DNA of 64,000 nucleotides from a bacterium (GCA_030431975.1 JAUIHP010000003.1:62001-126000); one strand, 5' to 3'; positions 50,719 to 61,905 are shown, numbered from the stretch's first letter. Notes: generated from the letters alone by a model not told the origin. Program-made: numbers and translations.

Positions 50719-51515
50719 GTTCGATTCCCTCCCCCGGCCACGTCCTACTTCATCGTTTCCTCGATCAGGAACGGCAGATCATTCTGTCGGTCGGAGACTT
50801 CACGGATTTCTTCGCGGCCTTCCAAAGCCACGTCGAACTGTGGGGTGAACCCCTCGACGGACTCTCCGATGTATTCATGCGCCAGGGTTTGGCCGCGGGT
50901 GTGATTCACCTTTCCAATGAACCGCGCGACATGTCGTTCGGCTTGACCATTCACATCGTCAAGCCGCCGACCAACGTCTTCATCGCGGGAGACTCTCGCG
51001 AGTCCGCCGTCACGGGACGTATCCACGTCGAGGGCGTGAAGGAGCTGGAGTCGAGCCGGCTCTATATGCAAAGCCAGCGTCCGAACCGCGAGCCGTCCCT
51101 TTCCATCATCGAGGTCCACAGCCTCGACATCCTCGACTTCTACGAGAAGTACTATCGGGAGTCCGAGCAGCGGCCCGCCCGTTTCTTCGAACTCGATGAA
51201 GCTTCGTTCGCCCAGGTCGCGGCCCTCCCCGGAGCGGATCCGGACTTCTTCCCCGGACTCGACCGGGACCAGACGAAGGAACTTCTGGCCCAGGACGATC
51301 TTCAGCTTCTGGAAGCTCGACCGTTCTTTTTCCAGTGCGGATGCAACCCGGATCGAATGATCACGGCCCTGCGACAGATGTTCGGCGCGAATCCCGAGGA
51401 GATCTTCGAGGGGGACCCCAAGATCGAAGTGACCTGTCCCCGTTGTGGTCGAAAGTGGTGGGTGTCCCGGGAAGAGTTCGACAAGGACGACGACTCGGGT
51501 TCAGAGGAATCGTAG
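50715..51515 (+). CDS. hslO: Hsp33-like redox-regulated chaperone
   Basis: 266 residues from a TTG at 50715 that overlaps the upstream stop. The protein has a diverged Hsp33 core with H-x-E-L-W-G-x-P-L-x-x-L and LAAGVIHLSNEPRDMSFGLTI, a VTGRIHVEG segment and YYRESEQRPARFFEL, all in Hsp33 order. The C-terminal redox switch is intact in pattern: FFFQCGCNPDRMITALRQM and later EVTCPRCGRKWWV supply the CxC and CxxC cysteines that bind zinc and form disulfides on oxidative stress. The core is far enough from standard Hsp33 that the name is by pattern. Translational coupling to the iron-sulfur protein suggests it protects against oxidative damage to it. Confidence 0.78.
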   Translation: MSSIPSPGHVLLHRFLDQERQIILSVGDFTDFFAAFQSHVELWGEPLDGLSDVFMRQGLAAGVIHLSNEPRDMSFGLTIHIVKPPTNVFIAGDSRESAVTGRIHVEGVKELESSRLYMQSQRPNREPSLSIIEVHSLDILDFYEKYYRESEQRPARFFELDEASFAQVAALPGADPDFFPGLDRDQTKELLAQDDLQLLEARPFFFQCGCNPDRMITALRQMFGANPEEIFEGDPKIEVTCPRCGRKWWVSREEFDKDDDSGSEES

Positions 51516-51603
51516 CCCGATCTATGCATGAAAGTCGTAGCGAGGTGGCGAAGATGATCGCAGGCACAAGGCGCGCGCAGCCCGAAAGACGCAGGCGTAG
51601 CTG

Positions 51604-52671
51604 ATGCAGGTCCTGATCGAACTCTGGGAGTCCCTGCCCGCTCTGCTTCCATTTCTGATCGTCACCTCTCTTTGCGCGGGTGGACTCTGGCTGGCGCACT
51701 GGCTGCTGCTGAGGCGAAACCTCAATCTGGGACAGGAGCGGCAGGTTCCGAGACAGCTCGTGATGCTGGTGCTGACCGCCGTCGCCGTCGTCCTGCTTCT
51801 GCTGGCTCTTCCCGTCAGCGAGGCGACCCGCGGTCAACTTCTCAGTCTTCTCGGTGTTCTTCTGACCGCCGTCATCGCCTTGTCCTCGACGACGTTTGTC
51901 GCCAACGTCATGGCCGGCCTCATGCTTCGCCTGGTTCGAAACTTTCGGTCCGGTGACTTCGTTCGCGTCGGTGACCACTTCGGCCGCGTCACCGAGCGGG
52001 GCCTGCTCCATACGGAGATCCAGACGGAAGCCCGGGATCTGACGACGCTGCCCAACCTGTATCTGATCACCAATCCAACGACCGTCGTCCGTGCCTCAGG
52101 AACCATCGTCACGTGCGAGCTTTCACTGGGTTACGACGTATCCCATGACGTCGTCCGTCCGCTCCTCATCGAAGCGGCAGAACGCGCCGGTCTCACGGAC
52201 CCGTTCGTTCGTGTCATCGAGCTCGGCGACAACGCGGTCACCTACCGCGTTTGCGGATTCCTCGATGACGTGAAGCTGCTTCTTGGAAAGCGGTCGGAGA
52301 TTCGCATGCGTGTGCTCGACACCTTGCATGAAGCGGAGATCGAGATCGCCTCTCCGTCCTTGCGCATCATTCGACAGGTCGAGAAACAGGACGTCTTCGT
52401 TCCGGACGAGGTTTCCAGTCAGGCCGACACGTCGATCGCGGACGACCGAGCCGTCGGCCTCGTGTTCGACAAGGCGGAGCGTGCAGAGACCATCGAGTCC
52501 CTACGGGAACGGCGGCTGGTCCTCGAGAAACAGATCGAGGAGCTGAACAAAGAGCGCAAGTCGGCATCGGAAGAGGTCAAAAAGTCGATCGATCTCGAGA
52601 TCAACTCACGGCGAAAGCGAATCGAATCGATCGACACCTCCATCGCCCAGATGGAGAACCTGAAGGACTAG
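51604..52671 (+). CDS. MscS-family mechanosensitive channel with C-terminal coiled coil
   Basis: 355 residues. Three hydrophobic segments (PALLPFLIVTSLCAGGLWLAHWLLL, LVMLVLTAVAVVLLLLALP, LLSLLGVLLTAVIALSSTTFVANVMAGLML) end in the pore helix. The MscS beta domain follows, recognised from FRSGDFVRVGDHFGRVTERGLLHTEIQT and LPNLYLITNPTTV. After the alpha/beta domain the last ~75 residues are strongly charged and coiled-coil-like (LRERRLVLEKQIEELNKERKSASEEVKK), which is an addition to the basic MscS plan. It should release solutes on osmotic downshock. It is third in the operon with the polyferredoxin-TPR and Hsp33-like genes, 88 bases after the latter. Confidence 0.88.
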   Translation: MQVLIELWESLPALLPFLIVTSLCAGGLWLAHWLLLRRNLNLGQERQVPRQLVMLVLTAVAVVLLLLALPVSEATRGQLLSLLGVLLTAVIALSSTTFVANVMAGLMLRLVRNFRSGDFVRVGDHFGRVTERGLLHTEIQTEARDLTTLPNLYLITNPTTVVRASGTIVTCELSLGYDVSHDVVRPLLIEAAERAGLTDPFVRVIELGDNAVTYRVCGFLDDVKLLLGKRSEIRMRVLDTLHEAEIEIASPSLRIIRQVEKQDVFVPDEVSSQADTSIADDRAVGLVFDKAERAETIESLRERRLVLEKQIEELNKERKSASEEVKKSIDLEINSRRKRIESIDTSIAQMENLKD

Positions 52672-52683
52672 CCCGAAGGCTAG
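52668..52683 (+). terminator. Small hairpin at the mscS-like stop codon
   Basis: CTAGCC (52668-52673) and GGCTAG (52678-52683) pair around CGAA, with the stop codon in the left arm. The stem is only six pairs, so termination is uncertain. A 10-bp direct repeat follows at 52721. Confidence 0.35.
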
Positions 52684-52720
52684 CCCTCACATCGAATAGG
52701 TCTGTTCCTCGCCCAACCAC

Positions 52721-52746
52721 GGACCGACGTGGACCGACGTGGACCG
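52721..52746. repeat. Direct 10-bp repeat GGACCGACGT
   Basis: Two complete copies and a partial third (GGACCG) lie in the 123-base gap between the convergent MscS-like and aconitase genes. Confidence 0.7.
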
Positions 52747-52794
52747 TTTGGGTCACGTCGCGAAGGTCAACGTCAGGATACGAATCGCGTTTAC

Positions 52795-55500
<2,706 letters not shown>

Positions 55501-55957
55501 GGCGGGGTCCTCCTCGGTAGCAGGTTTTCGTGGACGCTTCCGTGGACACTTCCAAAGAAACGTAGAGGCGAGCGGCCGTAGGTCTCCGCCGGAGCCTCGG
55601 GTGCCGCACACATCGGGAACGAACGATCGGAACCGGTATCTTCCAGGAATTTCGGCAGATTCTCAAGGTATGGACACGTTTGGGGACGGACCATGGCCTG
55701 GATTCCTACGCCCGTTTCGTAGACGCGAACGGCCTTTCGGTCTGTTGGACGCGACCCCGCCAGCCCGGAGTTAAAAGCGTACGCCCCGGAGTTAGTTAGA
55801 GGACGGACCTCCCCGAACGAGAAACTTCGGCGAAGTCGAAGATGCCGGTCACAGCCCCTATGGCTCCAGGTACTCCGCCCCGTGCAAGGGGCCGGCTTCT
55901 ACTCCCACTCCAAGTTTCGAATCAGGCGTCCGGGAATCCGGACCGTAGGAGGATCCG
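55501..55957. other. Gene-free divergent region between acnA and spondin-like gene
   Basis: These 457 bases hold the ribosome binding sites of both divergent genes and therefore their promoters, but no convincing -35/-10 pair was found by eye. A short direct repeat CCGGAGTTA occurs near 55769 and 55787. No frame looks coding. Confidence 0.5.
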
Positions 55958-57265
55958 TTGAAGAGAACTCTTTTCCTATCCGCTGCTCTCGCGGCCGTCG
56001 TCGGCTGCTCTTCCGAGCAAACATTCGTCTCATCGCCGGCTGATACACAGGCCGAGGAGACCGGAGTGCCGGGCGGCGGCCCCTTTTCTTCTTTCTCCAT
56101 GATGAGCTACGAAGTCACGATCGAGAACCTGACCCCCGATGGATCCCAGGTCTTTTCGCCACCGGTACTCGCGACACATTCCAGCGCAGCTTCCGTCTTT
56201 TCGATGGGACATCCGTCATCCGATGCGCTGGCAGCTCTGGCCGAGGACGGTGTAACGCAGGACTTGGTCGACATGCTTGATGACAGCGGCGCCGTACGCG
56301 AAGTCATCGCTGCCGACGGCCCCATCCCACCGGGTGGATCCGCATCCTGGGTCATCCGAGGCTCCCTCGCCCAACGTGAACTCTCTGCAGCGTTCATGCT
56401 CGTGAACACCAACGACGCATTCTCTGGACTCGAGGGCATCACGCTGCCGCTCGAAGGGGAAGCCGTCTACATGGCGATGGCCTATGACGCCGGAAGCGAA
56501 GTCAACGATGAGTTGGCCGCCCACATTCCGGGGCCCTGCTGCGGCAATCCGTTCATGGGCGAGGACGAAGACGGAGTCGTCGCGATGCACCCGGGCATTC
56601 TCGGCGTTGGAGATCTCGATCCCGAAGTCTACGGCTGGGAAGGCGCAGTTGCGCGCATCACCGTGCGCCGCATTCCCGCCACCTATGACGTAACGGTCGA
56701 GAACCTGACGCCGGAAACCGTTGCCGGCGGAAGCCAGGTCTTCTCCCCGCCGGTCCTGGCGACGCACAACACCAAGGTCCGGATGTGGCAGGCCGGTCAT
56801 CTCGCGTCCGAAGAGCTCGCAGCGTTGGCTGAAGACGGTATGACCGCTCCGCTGCTCGGCGTTCTCGACGGCAGCAGCAACGTGACCGACACCGAAGTCG
56901 CGGGTGGACCCATTCCACCGGGTGCGATGGCCAGCTACACGATCACCGCAGGTCACGCCGACCGACTGTCGATGGCGTTCATGCTCGTCAACACGAACGA
57001 CGCCTTTTCCGGCTTGGACACCGCCATTCTTCCGGTGTTGGGAAGCCGTACCTACATGGTCGGAACGTACGACGCCGGATCCGAGGAGAACACCGAGCTG
57101 GCCGAGCACATCCCGGGCCCCTGCTGCGGTTCCCCCGGCGCGGGCAATCCGACGGACGACGTGATCGACAGTCACCCCGGCATCCTGGGGATCGGCGATC
57201 TCGATCCCAAGGACTACGGCTGGATGGACCCGTCGGCACGGATTACCGTCACCCGGGTCTACTAA
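55958..57265 (+). CDS. Lipoprotein with two tandem Spondin_N domains
   Basis: 435 residues from a TTG at 55958, with AGGAGGA (55947-55953) just before it. The lipobox is clear: TLFLSAALAAVVGCSS. Two ~190-residue repeats follow. Each opens with YEVTIENLTP or YDVTVENLTP, continues with SQVFSPPVLATH, L-A-A-L-A-E-D-G-x-T and PIPPG, then AFMLVNTNDAFSGL, HIPGPCCG and HPGILGxGDLDP, and ends in ARITVxR. This is the Spondin_N (F-spondin N-terminal) pattern, an adhesion-type fold found in bacterial surface proteins. The Cys-Cys pair in each repeat could bind metal or form disulfides. It is probably an outer-membrane or surface protein; its ligand is unknown. Confidence 0.87.
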   Translation: MKRTLFLSAALAAVVGCSSEQTFVSSPADTQAEETGVPGGGPFSSFSMMSYEVTIENLTPDGSQVFSPPVLATHSSAASVFSMGHPSSDALAALAEDGVTQDLVDMLDDSGAVREVIAADGPIPPGGSASWVIRGSLAQRELSAAFMLVNTNDAFSGLEGITLPLEGEAVYMAMAYDAGSEVNDELAAHIPGPCCGNPFMGEDEDGVVAMHPGILGVGDLDPEVYGWEGAVARITVRRIPATYDVTVENLTPETVAGGSQVFSPPVLATHNTKVRMWQAGHLASEELAALAEDGMTAPLLGVLDGSSNVTDTEVAGGPIPPGAMASYTITAGHADRLSMAFMLVNTNDAFSGLDTAILPVLGSRTYMVGTYDAGSEENTELAEHIPGPCCGSPGAGNPTDDVIDSHPGILGIGDLDPKDYGWMDPSARITVTRVY

Positions 57266-57314
57266 CCTCGATACATGAGTCTTTCTCGAGGTGAGTCAGC
57301 GTTCTCGAGACGGC

Positions 57315-57356
57315 GGGTGTCTAAGCCCGTTGGCGCGCCGCTGTGATTAGACACCC
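57315..57356. terminator. Inverted repeat after spondin-like gene
   Basis: GGGTGTCTAA (57315-57324) pairs with TTAGACACCC (57347-57356). The 22-base spacer contains GGCGCGCC, which recurs at 57373-57380. CGCTGTG and CACAGCG nearby could form an alternative stem, so the fold may switch. Confidence 0.5.
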
Positions 57357-57692
57357 ATGCACAGCGACCCGCGGCGCGCCACTTTCTAGCCTGACCTATT
57401 CACGAAGGTCGGTCTGACTGGACTAGAGAGAGCTGGGCACCGACTTCGAAAGAAGTCGTTGCCCGGCTACTTTGTTGTTCAAAGATCACGGGCGCCAAAC
57501 ATCTTGTCGGCAAGGCACAGCCTCTTTGACGGATCCATTCAGAAGGCCCGTGCGCCGTTCTCCCCTTAAGAATCCGATCTACCCTTGAATACCTACTGCG
57601 GCTACGACCTTTATGAACGGGTCCGATCTGCGCTCGCCGTTGCCCGGTCTCCGTAGCCTGGTCGTACAGGGTGCAGGGTGCGAGGCGCAGGG

Positions 57693-57848
57693 TTCGGGGT
57701 TCGGGGTTCGGGGTTCGGGGTTCGGGGTTCGGGGTTCGGGGTTCGGGGGTTCGGGGTTCGGGGTTCGGGGTTCGGGGTTCGGGGTTCGGGGTTCGGGGTT
57801 CGGGGGTTCGGGGTTCGGGGTGCGGGGTGCGGGATGCGGGATGCGGGA
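57693..57848 (+). repeat. Telomere-like TTCGGGG array (18 units plus 4 variants)
   Basis: Eighteen TTCGGGG units run head to tail from 57693; two are eight bases long (extra G at 57742-57749 and 57799-57806), exactly 57 bases apart. Four TGCGGGG/TGCGGGA units follow to 57848. Each unit has a run of four G's on the plus strand separated by three bases, an ideal pattern for G-quadruplexes. It is non-coding. Confidence 0.95.
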
Positions 57849-58010
57849 TGCTCCGGGATCTTACCGTCCTGGCTACACCTCTGCGTTCGCGCTGACCGCG
57901 CCATGCACCGAAGACGTCACTCGAACACCGCAACGACGCGTTACGAGTTTCCCCAGGCTACACAGGCCTGTGCGAGATCGACCAACCACGAACAAATGTT
58001 TGTTTTATTA

Positions 58011-58039
58011 TTGACTTCATCATTTGATGGGTCTAGATT
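58011..58039 (+). promoter_or_regulatory. Sigma-70-like promoter for the HNH gene
   Basis: TTGACT (58011-58016) and TAGATT (58034-58039) are separated by 17 bases within an AT-rich patch that stands out from the GC-rich surroundings. The expected transcript start is near 58046, giving a leader of about 100 bases before the ATG at 58144. Confidence 0.6.
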
Positions 58040-58143
58040 CTGTATTACACGTCGTCAAGGAAGACGATGCCCCGATGCTCGACACAGATTCCGAGCAAAC
58101 AATGCCAACAACCTAATTCAGAAACCGAGCGGGCCGCACCCAC

Positions 58144-60648
58144 ATGCGCGTCGACCATAAAACCATCGCTGTCTATGAGCGTGAGATCCTGGCCCCTGCT
58201 TTGGGTTGGTCCAAGGAGTCCCTCGTTCGGCCGCCTCGTGCGCATGAGACTCGACTCGACCAGCAGGTCCGGGACACGCAGTCGCGTATTGCCGCAACGA
58301 AGCTGTCCCGGATCGACTTATTGGGTCGCATCCGGCGGGAGGTCGACCCATTGGATCTCGGGTACTCACGGACTTCCGTCTTCGCAAACGAAGAGCTGGG
58401 AATCAGTCACCGATCCTTCCAGGACGCTGCGCGCATTTCACGTGAGACTGAAACGCGACCACTACTTCGTCGTGCGATGGCGGAAGGGATCATTTGTGAG
58501 TCCAAAGTCCTGACGATCCTTCCTGTCCTGGATGCTGACAATGAAGTCGAGTGGTTGCGAACCGCCTGCTCGCTCACGAACAAGGCCCTCAAAGAGCGCG
58601 TGCAACGGGAGAAGGAAGAAGAGAAAGAGAAAGAGAAAGAGAAGGAGAAGGAGAAGGAAGAGGGGAAGGGGAACGACAAGGAGCGCGCGAAAGGGCGACG
58701 GGAAAGCACCGATGCGCGCGACTTCGGCCTACGGAGTTTGAACGACCTCAATGGGTTCGGTAATCACGGTGCAAACCACCGCTATCACCGCGGGATGTGG
58801 CTCCTGGTCGACGTCGAATGCCCGACCCAGTTTCGTTGGATCTTCGAGGCCTTCTGCGAAGACGTCGCACGTCGGACCGGCGGTCCGGCGAATAGCAGCC
58901 AGGCGCTCGAGGTCCTGTTGGCCGAGTTCGAGGCTTCGAACTTCGTCGATCTGTATGAGCCTCCCGACGAACCTCCGGAGTTCTTCGAGAACGAAACCGA
59001 CGGTGGAATCAGGGAGATCCCGCAAACTGGCGGCAAGGGGATGTCCGTGATTCGCGTTTCCAATCACGATGACTTCGTCCTGAGCAAGACACGACTGGCC
59101 GAACTGGATGCCGTGCTTGCATCGGAGTTCGGGAGCAGCGGGGGAGCCGCGGTCGAGGACCTCGTAGGTGCGACCTCTACAGGAGCGAGCCGAACGGGCG
59201 CGGGTCTGTCGAATGCGAATCCAACGGGAACGAGTGCAACGAGCGTGAACCCCGAGGGGGCGAACTCTACGGTTACGGACGCGGCCGGTATCAACCCGAC
59301 GGGCGGGATTCCGGCGGATTCGAGCGCTGCAGACTTGATCCGTGAGTTCCGTTCGTTCGAAGCGAAGCTTCGGTCTCTTCGCAATCATCTGGCTTGTCTG
59401 CTCTATGACATTCGAAGCACGCACGCTTGGCGACCGCTCGGTTTCGACTGCTTCCGTGAGTATGTCGAAGATCGCTTGGACGTTTCCGTTCGGACCGCCA
59501 ACCAGTGGATCCGGGCGTGGCAGACTCGCTCCCGCACATTGCATGAAGCTCAGTCCGCCGAGGAGCTTCGCACGACATCACTCCTTGCACTCAGCCGAAT
59601 CGAACGCGCCGGAGCGGGCGGAGAGAGCATGCGTCTGTGGCGTCAGCGCGCAACGGAAGTAACCGCCGCGGTTCTTGAACAGCAGGTCCGCTGGGCCATG
59701 GCGCACGAGGATCTATTGCCGACCAGTACCGGTGACGATCTCGGCGACACCGATTCTGGTGACACCAATCCTGGCGATACCGTTTCTCGGCCTCCGCGGC
59801 TTCGCATGGCTCCACCGTCTGAAGCGACGTGGCCTGCGATCGCGGATCGGCTTCGTCGGACTCCGGAACTGATTTCTCTGCCTGCGTTCCACGAGGCCGC
59901 TTTCGAACACGACGCAAAGATTCAGCGTGCCGCTCTGTCGGCTTGCTGCGCCGACGGGGGCGACACGGAAGACACGGATGACACGGACGACACGGACGAC
60001 ACGGACGACCCGGGCTGTGATCCTGCAGGCGAGTCGGTCGGAGTTGACGCCGCCGGGTTCGACACTCCGCCGGATCCAACTGAGATGTCCGAAGCCGTCA
60101 CCGATGTCCCGCCGGACCCGACGGCGATGTCCAAAGCGGCCGCCGACTTCTTCGGGAAGATTTCTGCGTGCTACTGGGAAGAGATGCTTCGAGTGCCGGA
60201 TCCGACCGAGAAATGCACGTCCGTCGTGCGTCTTCGCACCGACATAGACCTGCTGGATGCTCTCGATCGCACCATTTGCCGAGTCCGCGCTGCGCACGGA
60301 GAGGACAAACCGGAGTGGTGGTGCCTGGAGCTCATGATTCTGTACGTCCGCAATGGATGGGTCCTGGGCGACCGCGACTTTCGCCGCCGAACGGCTGAGT
60401 TCAACATCCTGGCTCGCGACGGATTCCAGTGTACGTCTCCGCGGTGCAACGCGCGCACCAACCTAAACGTTCATCACATCGTTTTTCGGTCCCAGGGTGG
60501 CAGCGACGATCCGTCGAACCTGACGACACTCTGCGCCGCGTGTCATCTGCAGGGGGTCCACACTCGGGCAACGATCGCGGTGGGTGGGTTGGCTCCGCAT
60601 GACCTGAGGTGGAGCTACGGTGCCGATGCCAAGCTCGGCTTTGTCTAA
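58144..60648 (+). CDS. HNH endonuclease-domain protein with low-complexity inserts
   Basis: 834 residues. The C-terminal ~60 residues hold an HNH nuclease with zinc cysteines (FQCTSPRCNARTNLNVHHIVFR, then DDPSNLTTLCAACH). It resembles DUF222-type HNH proteins in architecture, with a helical N-terminal part (LSRIDLLGRIRREVDPLDLGYSRTSVF) and a second related helical block near 395-530 (LACLLYDIRSTHAWRPLGFDCFREYVE). Between them are inserts unlike a normal enzyme: a Glu-Lys run (~157-180), a Thr/Ser/Gly/Asn-rich segment (~345-390), and Asp-Thr runs near 540 and 610 (EDTDDTDDTDDTDD). The ATG has no good ribosome binding site. A promoter and G-rich array precede it. Possible roles are mobile DNA or defence; none is shown. 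Confidence 0.8.
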   Translation: MRVDHKTIAVYEREILAPALGWSKESLVRPPRAHETRLDQQVRDTQSRIAATKLSRIDLLGRIRREVDPLDLGYSRTSVFANEELGISHRSFQDAARISRETETRPLLRRAMAEGIICESKVLTILPVLDADNEVEWLRTACSLTNKALKERVQREKEEEKEKEKEKEKEKEEGKGNDKERAKGRRESTDARDFGLRSLNDLNGFGNHGANHRYHRGMWLLVDVECPTQFRWIFEAFCEDVARRTGGPANSSQALEVLLAEFEASNFVDLYEPPDEPPEFFENETDGGIREIPQTGGKGMSVIRVSNHDDFVLSKTRLAELDAVLASEFGSSGGAAVEDLVGATSTGASRTGAGLSNANPTGTSATSVNPEGANSTVTDAAGINPTGGIPADSSAADLIREFRSFEAKLRSLRNHLACLLYDIRSTHAWRPLGFDCFREYVEDRLDVSVRTANQWIRAWQTRSRTLHEAQSAEELRTTSLLALSRIERAGAGGESMRLWRQRATEVTAAVLEQQVRWAMAHEDLLPTSTGDDLGDTDSGDTNPGDTVSRPPRLRMAPPSEATWPAIADRLRRTPELISLPAFHEAAFEHDAKIQRAALSACCADGGDTEDTDDTDDTDDTDDPGCDPAGESVGVDAAGFDTPPDPTEMSEAVTDVPPDPTAMSKAAADFFGKISACYWEEMLRVPDPTEKCTSVVRLRTDIDLLDALDRTICRVRAAHGEDKPEWWCLELMILYVRNGWVLGDRDFRRRTAEFNILARDGFQCTSPRCNARTNLNVHHIVFRSQGGSDDPSNLTTLCAACHLQGVHTRATIAVGGLAPHDLRWSYGADAKLGFV

Positions 60649-60756
60649 ACTGAGGTACCGATGCTGGCCTGGACTTGTCTCAGCTACGGCGGACGCCGAT
60701 GCCAGGCCTGGACTCGTTTAAGCTATGGTGCGCCAATGCCAGGCTCGGCATTTTCG
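60613..60756 (+). repeat. Four imperfect copies of the HNH gene's 3' end
   Basis: The last codons of the HNH gene (AGCTACGGTGCCGATGCC..., encoding SYGADAKLGFV and stop) recur in degenerate form at about 60649-60681, 60682-60720 and 60721-60756. Shared blocks are AGCTAYGG, CGATGCC or CAATGCC, and GGCCTGGACT or GCTCGGCATT. The units are 33-39 bases. They are non-coding after the first. Confidence 0.65.
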
Positions 60757-60843
60757 AGAATCGAATCCATAACGGCCGGTCGCCAAGATGCCTGTGGCGA
60801 CGCGGCGGAGTCACTCAACTCGATGAAGAATGTCGAACCCAGT

Positions 60844-61551
60844 TTAGTCCCCGGGTTCGTCACTGAGTGCCCACGTCACTGCAGCCTCAGCCAGCAGGCG
60901 ACCTGGATCGATGAGGTCCTCCGCCACGGCACAGTCACCCAAAAGGAGAGGGATCTCCGTGCAACCCAGGATCGTGACCGGGACGTGGCAGCCTCGCATC
61001 CACGCGATCGCTTGCTGTGCGGCCTTTCGATGCTCATCGGTGGTCGAGAGTTCGAGAGTGCGGTAGATCGCCGTGTCGAGTTTCGAGCGGACCGTATCCG
61101 GCACCGTGATGTACTCGATGGACTTCTCACGGAAGCGCTGCACGTAGGTCTCGGGTACTCCCAGTCCAAGGAGGCCGACAGGGCTCGGGTGATCCCGACG
61201 TTTCAACTCGGCTTCGACGAGATCCACCATGCTGAGAACGGGTCGGCCGGAAGCAGCTTCGATCTCATCCACGAACAGGTGGGGAGTGTTGGCCCCGATG
61301 ACGAGAAAGTCCGCCCATTCTCCCAGGCGACGGGCCGCGTCCAGGACGCGCGGATCGACCTGAAGAGCCCCGGATGGTGGCTTTCCGTCTTCCAGCAGGA
61401 TGGGCGGGTGTCGCAGGTGTACCGTGACCATCGGTGGATAGCCTTGGTTGAACCGGGGCGTGACCTTTTTTCGCGCCTCGATCAGTACCTGTTGCTCGAA
61501 CCAGGTCGTGGCTTCGGGCCCGAAGCCTCCCAGTACGCCAATGGTCTTCAT
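60844..61551 (-). CDS. Aspartate/glutamate racemase-family protein, one catalytic Cys missing
   Basis: 235 residues with the two-domain Asp/Glu racemase plan: KTIGVLGGFGPEATTWFEQ at the start, FLVIGANTPHLF in the middle and VTILGCTEIPLLL near the end. These enzymes use two cysteines as acid and base. The second is kept (Cys197), but the first (normally A-C-N-T-x-H) is Ala87. E. coli YgeA has Thr in that position and Cys197, so one-cysteine relatives exist, but Ala cannot act as a base. It may be one-sided, specific for another substrate, or not a racemase. AAGGA lies ten bases before the ATG. It is a single minus-strand gene. Confidence 0.82.
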   Translation of the reverse strand: MKTIGVLGGFGPEATTWFEQQVLIEARKKVTPRFNQGYPPMVTVHLRHPPILLEDGKPPSGALQVDPRVLDAARRLGEWADFLVIGANTPHLFVDEIEAASGRPVLSMVDLVEAELKRRDHPSPVGLLGLGVPETYVQRFREKSIEYITVPDTVRSKLDTAIYRTLELSTTDEHRKAAQQAIAWMRGCHVPVTILGCTEIPLLLGDCAVAEDLIDPGRLLAEAAVTWALSDEPGD

Positions 61552-61709
61552 GATCTACGGTCCTTCGTGTTGTCGGTCAAGTCAGCGCCGCTGCCGTCCA
61601 AACAAAGACTGCCTGAGTGGACGGGCGTGGTCTATGCGGCTTTTCCTCTATGGCCATCCGATGTCGAAGGCTATGTTGACAACCTTTCCCAGAGGAGAGG
61701 GAATGGAAC

Positions 61710-61905
61710 GAGACGTTCGCGGCGGCACAACCTTCTGGACTCGCGGATGAGACACTTGCGGCGGCACAACCTTCTGGATTCGCGGAACGAGACGTTTGCA
61801 ACAGCACGACCTTCTGGACTCGCGGAACGAGACATTTGCAACAGCACAACCTTCTGGACTCGCGGATGAGACGTTTGCGGCGGCACAACCTTCTGGATTC
61901 GCGGG
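61710..61905 (+). repeat. Minisatellite: five copies of a 39/40-bp unit
   Basis: CCTTCTGGA recurs at 61731, 61770, 61810, 61850 and 61889, steps of 39, 40, 40 and 39. The unit reads GAGACGTTYGCRRCRGCACA, then ACCTTCTGGAYTCGCGG and a short variable end. There are no unique spacers. It fills the second half of the 370-base gap between the racemase-like gene and the glycosyltransferase, ending just before the latter's ATG; nothing else is seen in this gap. Confidence 0.9.

Larger units (their letters stand above)
57266..58143. other. Long gene-free region with hairpin, G-rich array and promoter
   Basis: No gene is supported in these 878 bases. Frames across the array (both strands) encode only repeats such as E-P-R-T-P-N-P or G-S-G-F-G-V-R and are artefacts. 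The region holds a hairpin after the spondin-like gene, the 57693-57848 array, an AT-rich patch (about 57990-58050) and a promoter for the HNH gene. Confidence 0.65.

Noticed and set aside
57400-57933. Proline-rich coding frame of 177 codons on the minus strand across the G-rich array, with repeat-rich frames on the plus strand
   Set aside because: All are produced by the TTCGGGG repeat being open in several frames; the flanking parts have no domain, signal or ribosome binding site.
61710-61905. CRISPR array
   Set aside because: The 39/40-bp units are directly adjacent, with no unique spacers and no cas genes anywhere in the window.
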